Part shown: piece by piece, positions 31,812 through 38,307 of the stretch
Layout: the number at the start of each line of letters is the position of its first letter
Numbering within the stretch: the first letter of the stretch is position 1
DNA from: Melittangium boletus DSM 14713
Lineage (GTDB): Bacteria; Myxococcota; Myxococcia; Myxococcales; Myxococcaceae
Length of the DNA: 64,000 bases
NCBI RefSeq assembly: GCF_002305855.1
Contig: NZ_CP022163.1
Coordinates: 7,569,765-7,633,764, forward strand
Direction: 5' to 3'
The notes under the pieces: generated by a model
What the model was told of the DNA's origin: nothing
Seen by the model: the letters and a program-made list of their open reading frames with translations, nothing else
Database searches by the model: none
Position numbers and translations under genes: made by a program

Positions 31812-32256
31812 TGGGCTTGTCCCGCTTGCTCGCCCTCGGTCTGTCAGACGCGGCACGTTCCGTGCGTGGGCGGCTGCACTTGCTGGGCCCCGCTTCATCC
31901 TCGGCAGGGTCTAGGGCCCATGTTCCGTCCTCCCAGCGTTTCAACGCCTCGGATGCTTCAAACGGGACCAGCCCTTTGCCCTTGGCTGCTTCTTCCAAAA
32001 CCGCTTTGGCTTCCGCCGTGCGATGGCGCAACAGCAGCGTAGCCGCCGACACCCGCACGTCCATTCGCGGATGCGTGAAGAGCACGGCGAGCGCATCCCG
32101 CCCCGCATCACCACCAGCGCGCAGTTGCATGAATGCGGCAATGGATTTCTTTGCGTGTTTGTTTCCGACCTTCGCGTCCCCCGCGACAATCTGCTCCGTT
32201 TGCGCCTGTACGTGATAAGCGAACTCCTCCACGAGCTTCTCGAAACTTTTCACCAT
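31807..32256 (-). CDS. DUF2019-type immunity protein for the adjacent SitA-like toxin
   Basis: 149 aa. An all-helical, HEAT-like protein (MVKSFEKLVEEFAYHVQAQT, NKHAKKSIAAFMQLRAGGDA, HPRMDVRVSAATLLL, AKAVLEEAAKGKGL, FEASEALKRWEDG) with a basic disordered tail (RASKRDKP). The pattern matches DUF2019-like proteins, which repeatedly accompany nuclease-type polymorphic toxins as immunity proteins. Its ATG at 32256 overlaps the last 7 bp of the toxin gene, so the two are translationally coupled in the order toxin then immunity, as in SitA-SitI pairs. It has no signal peptide, fitting a cytosolic inhibitor that neutralises incoming nuclease. Confidence 0.8.
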   Translation of the reverse strand: MVKSFEKLVEEFAYHVQAQTEQIVAGDAKVGNKHAKKSIAAFMQLRAGGDAGRDALAVLFTHPRMDVRVSAATLLLRHRTAEAKAVLEEAAKGKGLVPFEASEALKRWEDGTWALDPAEDEAGPSKCSRPRTERAASDRPRASKRDKPT

Positions 32257-33689
32257 ACCCCGGTCCTTACATTATCAATTGCCCGCAGGCCGAACGTGCG
32301 CTGCGCCTCGTAGGATTGGCCGCTCAACCACTGTCGAATAGTCAGTCTGAACGATCCGGTGATGTTGTACTTGATCGAGGAATAAAGGCGACTGACTTCG
32401 GTGTGCAACGCCTTGTCTAATGCGGCGACATTCTCTGTATTGTGCAGGGCCTCGCCTCCGAACCGCTTCACGTTGCCAGGAGTCTGCTCCACGATGTGAT
32501 GCCACTCCTTTCCGGGGCCCGCTGCTCCCATCGCCGACTTGAAGCCACTAAATGATCCCCACGCCCTGTGTCCGTTGGGGAGGAGCTTACCTCGGCTCGG
32601 GGCAGGGCTCCCAGCGGTAACGCCTCGGGCCGCCATGGCCACGACATGAGGCGCCAACACCATGCGGATCGTCTCCTCTGGCACGGAGACAATGACACGC
32701 TCGGCTCCGGTTGCCGTCTCCAGCAGGCCCAAGCCAGTACTAGCCGCGACTCTTTCCGACGCTTGTGCGAATCCGGGAAGCTTTGGGGCCCTGGACGCGA
32801 GCGCCGCCGTTTCACCTATCGCCGCCGTCCCCACGACTACGAGAATCCGCACACTGTTGGGGCCGATGACACGCCCAAAACGCTCGCCAATCTCGCGCAG
32901 CTCCGCGAAGGTAGAGGCCCGGGGTGCATCCTCGTAGAGCTGCGCATAGGCCCGCAGCAGATCGAAGAATTCATAACCGAGATAACCCCACAAGGCGGCG
33001 CTAAACACCAGGGCCGCGCCCTTTGTCACCGGCTCGGGCACTGGCGCCAGCAGCAGCGCCATATAAACCGTGATACTCATGCTGATCATCGCGAGGATCC
33101 GTGTGGGGTCGAGCATGGCCCGCACTTCCGCGCTTACGCCATCCAGGGCTGGCCCAACCGCCAGAGCGAGCGCGAGGCTTCGCCTGTCGTCATCCTGGAA
33201 GTGAGGCCCGTCTTCAAAAAGCGTCAGACAATCCCCTGGAGTGCCGCGCCGCTCGCAAAACTGCCCATAGGACAGGGCCAGACCGGATTGCCAGGCGTTG
33301 CCGCTCAAGGGCGCGGAAGCCAGCGCGAGCCTACGCCCGACATACAGCGGGGAGCGGGACGCGGCCACCCGAAGCGGCGTGTTGAGCCACAGCGTTGTCA
33401 TGGCCGCCGAAAACTCGGCATCACTCACCTGCACAGGCGCGAAGTTCGTGGGCAGCTTGGTGAAGAAAGCCTCTCCCCGCTCCCCGGTCTCGGCTTCCAA
33501 CTCCAACGCCCACGTTTCGGATGAGTCGTGCAGCACGGGTGGACGGGAACGGGAAGCCGTCAACCCTCCATCCGTGGGGGCCCTTGTGGCGCACGCTGTA
33601 AACAGCATCAAAGCAGCCAGCGCCAGCGCGCCCGCGCGCAGGAACCGCCGTGGGCTCACGGGACGAATATCGACAGAACGCCTAGACAT
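32250..33689 (-). CDS. SitA-like polymorphic lipoprotein toxin with C-terminal HNH nuclease domain
   Basis: 479 aa. A lipoprotein signal (LALAALMLFTAC, C33) is followed by a long N-terminal region with two hydrophobic segments (ISMSITVYMALLLAPV; AALVFSAALWGYLGYEFF). The C-terminal 86 residues (from 394) form an HNH-type nuclease tip: KEWHHIVEQ, then N, LHNTENV and a late His (ALHTEVSRLY). SitA proteins of Myxococcus xanthus have this design: a lipidated delivery part passed between kin cells by TraA/TraB outer-membrane exchange, with a variable toxic tip and a downstream immunity gene. I infer the same here; traA/B are not in the window. Start ATG 33689 with GAGAGG upstream. Composition is somewhat less GC-rich than the neighbours. 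Confidence 0.85.
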   Translation of the reverse strand: MSRRSVDIRPVSPRRFLRAGALALAALMLFTACATRAPTDGGLTASRSRPPVLHDSSETWALELEAETGERGEAFFTKLPTNFAPVQVSDAEFSAAMTTLWLNTPLRVAASRSPLYVGRRLALASAPLSGNAWQSGLALSYGQFCERRGTPGDCLTLFEDGPHFQDDDRRSLALALAVGPALDGVSAEVRAMLDPTRILAMISMSITVYMALLLAPVPEPVTKGAALVFSAALWGYLGYEFFDLLRAYAQLYEDAPRASTFAELREIGERFGRVIGPNSVRILVVVGTAAIGETAALASRAPKLPGFAQASERVAASTGLGLLETATGAERVIVSVPEETIRMVLAPHVVAMAARGVTAGSPAPSRGKLLPNGHRAWGSFSGFKSAMGAAGPGKEWHHIVEQTPGNVKRFGGEALHNTENVAALDKALHTEVSRLYSSIKYNITGSFRLTIRQWLSGQSYEAQRTFGLRAIDNVRTGVW

Positions 33690-33792
33690 TGTCGCACCTC
33701 TCAGGGCGAACCGCCCGAACTGGAAGCCTAGACCCGTCGATTACTGAAAACGGCTGACAGCGAGCAAGCCGTCGGGTCTGGTGTGGTGCTGA

Positions 33793-34056
33793 AAGCTCAT
33801 CGGCTCCTTCGGAGAAGACGTCTTCAAATTGGGCATGACGCGGCGCCTCGTTCCGCAGGACCGTATCAACGAGCGCAAGGAGTTCTTCCGGGTGACCCTG
33901 GATGAGATCGCGGAGGCCGTGCGCAATCACCATGGTGAGTTCGAGTTGACGCGGGTGGCCGAGGCGGCCGAGTACCGCAAGTCCCTCGCCCTCATCGAGG
34001 AAGAGCGACAGAAGGCTCCATCCGCCCCGCCTCCACAGGTGCGTGCCGTCGCTTGA
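33793..34056 (+). pseudogene. Remnant of a DUF4041/T5orf172 (GIY-YIG-type) protein with internal deletion
   Basis: In frame from 33793, directly after a TGA at 33790-33792, the text reads LIGSFGEDVFKLGMTRRLVP, then QDR, then INERKEFFRVTLDEIAEAV and HHGEFELTRVAEAAEYRKS. Both parts match, as I recall the family, the C-terminal T5orf172 domain of DUF4041 proteins (a GIY-YIG relative found in phages and defence islands). Intact members carry some 40-45 residues between the MTRRL..DR helix and the EFFRV segment; here they are missing, cleanly and in frame. The large N-terminal part is also absent. Only a 75-residue peptide (from ATG 33829 or 33835) could be made. It lies beside the SitA-like toxin, a typical site of turnover. 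Confidence 0.75.
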
Positions 34057-34112
34057 TGAGGGGCCCCATCCACGGAATCCCGGGGGTGGGTTATGTTGGG
34101 GGCCACCGCCCC

Positions 34113-36872
34113 ATGAGCCGTCGCCCGCGAAGCGCTGGAAAGAGTTCCGATACCTTCATTCCCCCGAAGGCGAGGCATGAGGCCGTCGCGCGGAGGCTCG
34201 CCGAGGGGGAATTGATCGCGGGCCGCTACCGCGTCCTGTCATTCGTGGACGAGGGGGCCATGGGCGCGGTCTACGCGGTGGAGGATCAATCGCTGCGTGA
34301 GCGGGTCGCTCTCAAGACGCTCCACGTTCAGGGCGTCTCCGCGCCGCGAATGGTCAAGCGTTTCAAGCGCGAGCTGCGTCTGGCCCGCAGGGTGACGCAC
34401 CCCAACGTGTGCCGGGTGTTCGACCTGGGCGAGCACACCCCGGCGGCGGCGGCAGGCGAGGACGCCTCGTTCGCGTTCCTCACCATGGAGTTCCTGGAGG
34501 GGGAAACCCTCGAGGCGCACCTGCGGCGCCAGGGGCGGATGACTCCGGAGCGCATTCTTCCCCTGGCCGAGCAGATGGCGGCCGCGCTCGACGCGGCGCA
34601 TGCCGCGCGGATCATCCACCGGGACTTCAAGAGCGGCAACGTGATGCTGGTGCCCTCCGGCTCCGGGGCCTTGCGCGCGGTGGTGACCGACTTCGGGCTG
34701 GCGCGAGGCGAGGGAGTCGAGGACGACGTGAGCACCCAGGAGGGCGCCCTGCTGGGAACCCTCGGCTACATGTCACCCGAGCAGGTGGAATGCCGGACGC
34801 TGTCACCCGCCTCGGACCTGTACTCCTTCGGCGTAGTGCTCTTCGAGATGGTGACGGGCCAGCTTCCCTTCCTCGGGGACACGCCCATGGTCATGGCCAT
34901 CAAGCGCCTCTTCGAGCCGCCTCCCTCGCCCGGGAGCCGGGTCCCCGGGCTGCCGGCCTCCTGGGACGCGGCCCTGCGCCGATGCCTGGCGCGCCAGCCC
35001 GAGGAACGCTTCCCCTCGGCGTCGCGAGCCGTCGAGGCCTTGCGCGGTGCCATCCCCACCCCGAGGGCGTCTCCGCCCGAAACTCCGTCCTCCACGCCCT
35101 TCGCGGACATGATGTCCTCGCCTCCTCCGTCGGCATCGAGGAAGTCCTCGCGGGGGACGGCTCGGCACGAGGTGCGGGGGGCCCTGCCCACCCATCCCGA
35201 GGCGGCGCACCTCTACGCGGAAGGGTTGCTCGCGCTGCGTGGCCATGAGTCGCCGCTGGCCATCGAACGGCTCGAGCGGGTGGTGGAACTGGAGCCCGGA
35301 TTCGCGCAAGGCCATTCGGCACTCGCCGCCGCGTGCAAGCTCTCCTTCCTCGAATCGCGTGCCCGGGCCTCCGCGCGGCGTGCGCTCGAGCTGTCCGAGG
35401 GCCTGCCGCGCGAGGAGCGCTTGTGGGTGGTGGCGCGCTACCACGACGCGCATGCCGAGTGGGCTCAGGCCATCGAGGCCTACCGGACGCTCTCCGAGTT
35501 CTTCCCCGGCAACGTGGAGTACGGCACGGCGCTGGTGTCCGCGCAGGTGTCCGCGGGCCTGGTGCGCGAGGCATTGGTATCGCTCGAGGCTTTGCGGCGA
35601 TTTCCAGAACTGGAGGACGGGGACGCGCGCATCGACCTGGCGGCGGCCACGGCCACGATGATGGCGGGGGATTTCCCGGCCTCGCGGCGGCATGCCGAGT
35701 GGGCGGTGGCACGGGCCCAGCGCCTGGGGCATGCGCTCATCGTCGCCTCGGCGCTCGTCGCGTGGGCCTTCGCGATGCGCAACCTCGGCGAGTCCGCGCG
35801 GGTCCTCCCGTCCCTGGAGGAAGCGGTGCGGCTGTTCCTCTCCCGGGGGGAGCGGGGTGGGGCGGCACGGGCGATCACCGCGCGCTCCATCGTGCTCATC
35901 GACCTGGGGCGGATGCGGGACGCCGAGGGCTCCCTGGCGACGGTGGTGCGCGTGGCCCGGGAACTCCAGAACCAGGCGCTCGAGGCCGAGGCGCTGGGCA
36001 ACGCCGGTTGGTTGAGCTGCCACCTGGGCGACATGGAGCTGGCCCTGAAGCGCTCACGCCGGACGACGGCGCTCTACCGCCAACTGGAGATGCGCGCCGA
36101 GGAAGCGACCTTCGTCGTCCAGACGGGGATGGTGCTTCGGCGGCGGGGAGACCTGGACGAGGCCCAGCGCCTGCTGGAGCAGTCGAGGCAGGCGCTCAAC
36201 ATCGTCTTCGGGGATGAATACTCGGAGGGGTGGGCGAGCTACGAGCTGGGTCTGCTCTTCCTGGATCGGGGAGAGCTGGCGACGGCGCGGGGGTGGTTGG
36301 AGCGCACCCTGGAGTTGCGCCGGGCGCGGGATCTCAAGCCCTTCATCGCCGAGACGGAGCTGGCGCTGGCGCGGGTGGCGCTGGAGGCGGGACGCTTCGA
36401 GGAGGCCTTGTCCCTGGTGGAGCGGGTCTGCGCGGCGTACGCGGAGCAGCGGCAGCAGACCCTGGAGGGATTGGCTCAGGCGGTGCGGGCCCAGGTGCTG
36501 TTGGCCGGTAAGGAGCCGAAGCGGGCCCGCGAAGCGCTCGCCCGGGCCCAGGCGCTGACGCGGCACAGCGAGCACGTGCTCGTCACCTCGGAGGTGAGCT
36601 TGACCGAGGCCCGGGTGGCGTTGCGCGTGGGCACGCCCGAGGAGCGGCGGGCGGCCCTCGGCACGGTTCAGGCACTGCTCGAACAGGCGGCACGTGGGCA
36701 CATGGGGAGCCTGCAACTGGAAGCGCGGCTCGTCCGGGCCTCGCTGGAGCGGATGGACGGAGAGGCCGAGGCCATCGCCGAGCTGAAGAAGATCGAGGCG
36801 GAGGCGGGCCGGTTGGGCTACCGCGTCCTCGCGGGCAAGGCCAGCGCGGCGATGAAGGGACGTGTCCCTTAG
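34113..36872 (+). CDS. Ser/Thr protein kinase with long TPR-like C-terminal half
   Basis: 919 aa. The Hanks-type kinase domain spans about 38-310: a divergent P-loop (VDEGAMGAVY, first Gly replaced by Asp), catalytic Lys (VALKTL, K68), HRDFKSGN (169-176, in place of HRDLKPxN), DFGLARG (193-199) and GYMSPEQVE. A linker of about 70 residues rich in Pro/Ser leads to helical TPR-like repeats from about 355 to the end (HPEAAHLYAEGLLALRGHES, ARRALELSEGLPREERLWVV). No membrane segment is seen, so it is a cytosolic kinase. The start ATG 34113 is chosen because it leaves a short N-terminal tail before the kinase; TTG 34053 and ATG 34056 are alternatives. It runs into the convergent hybrid kinase with a gap of 10 bp. 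Confidence 0.92.
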   Translation: MSRRPRSAGKSSDTFIPPKARHEAVARRLAEGELIAGRYRVLSFVDEGAMGAVYAVEDQSLRERVALKTLHVQGVSAPRMVKRFKRELRLARRVTHPNVCRVFDLGEHTPAAAAGEDASFAFLTMEFLEGETLEAHLRRQGRMTPERILPLAEQMAAALDAAHAARIIHRDFKSGNVMLVPSGSGALRAVVTDFGLARGEGVEDDVSTQEGALLGTLGYMSPEQVECRTLSPASDLYSFGVVLFEMVTGQLPFLGDTPMVMAIKRLFEPPPSPGSRVPGLPASWDAALRRCLARQPEERFPSASRAVEALRGAIPTPRASPPETPSSTPFADMMSSPPPSASRKSSRGTARHEVRGALPTHPEAAHLYAEGLLALRGHESPLAIERLERVVELEPGFAQGHSALAAACKLSFLESRARASARRALELSEGLPREERLWVVARYHDAHAEWAQAIEAYRTLSEFFPGNVEYGTALVSAQVSAGLVREALVSLEALRRFPELEDGDARIDLAAATATMMAGDFPASRRHAEWAVARAQRLGHALIVASALVAWAFAMRNLGESARVLPSLEEAVRLFLSRGERGGAARAITARSIVLIDLGRMRDAEGSLATVVRVARELQNQALEAEALGNAGWLSCHLGDMELALKRSRRTTALYRQLEMRAEEATFVVQTGMVLRRRGDLDEAQRLLEQSRQALNIVFGDEYSEGWASYELGLLFLDRGELATARGWLERTLELRRARDLKPFIAETELALARVALEAGRFEEALSLVERVCAAYAEQRQQTLEGLAQAVRAQVLLAGKEPKRAREALARAQALTRHSEHVLVTSEVSLTEARVALRVGTPEERRAALGTVQALLEQAARGHMGSLQLEARLVRASLERMDGEAEAIAELKKIEAEAGRLGYRVLAGKASAAMKGRVP

Positions 36873-36882
36873 CGGGCTCGTC

Positions 36883-38091
36883 TCACGACGCCGCGATGGC
36901 CACCGCCTCCAGTGAAGCAGCCGCCGGGGCGGCGGACTCGCGCACGTGCGGCGGCAGCGTCAACCGGAACGAGGTGCCCTCGCCCCGCAGGCTCGACACG
37001 GTGATGGCGCCGTCGAACGCCTCGACGATGGACTTGCAGATGAAGAGGCCCAGGCCCGTGCCCTCGCCCCGGGGCTTCGTGGTGAAGAAGGGCTCGAAGA
37101 GGTGCGCCATGTGCTCGGGCGCGATGCCCATGCCCGTGTCCGACACCTCGGCGCAGGCCTCTCCCTTCGGGCCCGTCCACAGCCGCACGCGGATTTCATG
37201 CTCGCCCCCGTCCTCGGGAATGGCCTGGGCGGCGTTGACCACCAGGTTGAGGAACACCTGCGCGAGCCGGGGCTCGTTGGCGAGCACCAGGGGCACCTCC
37301 TGGTAGTCGCGCACCACGCGGGCCCGGTAGCGGATGTGCACGAGCGCCATCTTCAACGCCGCGTCGAGCACCTCCCTCAAGTCCACCAGGATGCTCCCGT
37401 CGTCCGAGTCCCGCGCGAAGGCCTTCACGTCCCGGGCGATGTCGCGCACGCGCTCGGCGCCCTCGCGGATGTCGCGCAGCGTCGTCTCCACCGCCTCCAG
37501 CCGCTTGCCGAGCGTCAGCGCTTCCTGCGGCGCCACGCTCCGGCGCAGCGACGGCAGCTCCTCGTCGAGCCAGTCCAGGTTGGACAGGATGTAGGCCAGG
37601 GGCGTGTTCACCTCGTGCACCACGCCGGCGGCGAGCAACCCGAGCGACGCCAGACGGTCGGACTGCACCAGCATGGCCTGCATGTGCTCGCGCTCCTGGC
37701 GCATCCGGTACTGCTCCAGGGCCAGCTTGAGGCGGTGCTCGAGCGCGTCCACCTCGAAGGGTTTGAGCAGGTAGTCGAAGGCCCCCAGGCGCAAGGCCTC
37801 CACGGCGCTGTCCACGTTGCCGTACGCCGTGACGATGACGGCGTTGCACCCGGGCTGCTCGGTGCGCAGCCACTTGAGGAATTCCAGGCCGCTCTCGCCC
37901 GGCATGTTCTTGTCGATGAGCGCGCAGGCGAAGGTGTGCCGGGCGGCGAGCTGCCGGGCGCTCGCGGCGTCCGCGGCCACCACGGGCACGGCGCCGGTGC
38001 GTTGCACCACGAAGGCCAGCAGGGCGCGCAGGGCGGGTTCATCGTCCACCACCAACACGGACTCAGGAGCAGGACTGGCAGCCGTTCTCAT
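36883..38091 (-). CDS. Hybrid response regulator / histidine kinase (receiver first)
   Basis: 402 aa. A receiver domain (SVLVVDDEPALRALL, phosphoacceptor D60 in ALIDKNMPG, K110 in YLLKPF) precedes a histidine kinase core: H-box GVVHEVNTPLAYILS (H159), N-box FLNLVVNAAQAIPED, G1 DTGMGIAPEHM, FEPFFTTKPRGEGTGLGLF. There is no membrane segment; it is a soluble, receiver-first sensor kinase of the kind common in myxobacteria, taking input from another kinase. Start ATG 38091 with GGAGGT about 8 bp upstream; longer in-frame extensions lack support. The C-terminal Ala-rich tail is short. No partner regulator is adjacent. Confidence 0.9.
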   Translation of the reverse strand: MRTAASPAPESVLVVDDEPALRALLAFVVQRTGAVPVVAADAASARQLAARHTFACALIDKNMPGESGLEFLKWLRTEQPGCNAVIVTAYGNVDSAVEALRLGAFDYLLKPFEVDALEHRLKLALEQYRMRQEREHMQAMLVQSDRLASLGLLAAGVVHEVNTPLAYILSNLDWLDEELPSLRRSVAPQEALTLGKRLEAVETTLRDIREGAERVRDIARDVKAFARDSDDGSILVDLREVLDAALKMALVHIRYRARVVRDYQEVPLVLANEPRLAQVFLNLVVNAAQAIPEDGGEHEIRVRLWTGPKGEACAEVSDTGMGIAPEHMAHLFEPFFTTKPRGEGTGLGLFICKSIVEAFDGAITVSSLRGEGTSFRLTLPPHVRESAAPAAASLEAVAIAAS

Positions 38092-38307
38092 CCGCGCGAC
38101 CTCCGGTGCAGGGTCTCCGGATGTGCCGATTCTCAGCCGGCGAGAGGAAATCCGACCCCGTGCCCCGGCGACGCATCCAGAAGGTAGGGGAAGCTGCGGA
38201 TGTAGCGGGTGGGAGGCAAGGGATCGGACGTCCTCGGGCCTCCGAGGCAATCCAGTCCTTGCCCGAAGCGTTGGCTGCCCGAAGGGGCCTTGCCCTTTGG
38301 CACGAGC

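Noticed and set aside
34053..34112. Starting the TPR kinase at TTG 34053 or ATG 34056
   Set aside because: The 20 extra residues (MRGPIHGIPGVGYVGGHRP) are Gly/Pro-rich with no kinase features, and ATG 34113 already gives a normal N-terminal tail; it cannot be fully excluded because the overlap with the remnant would permit coupling.
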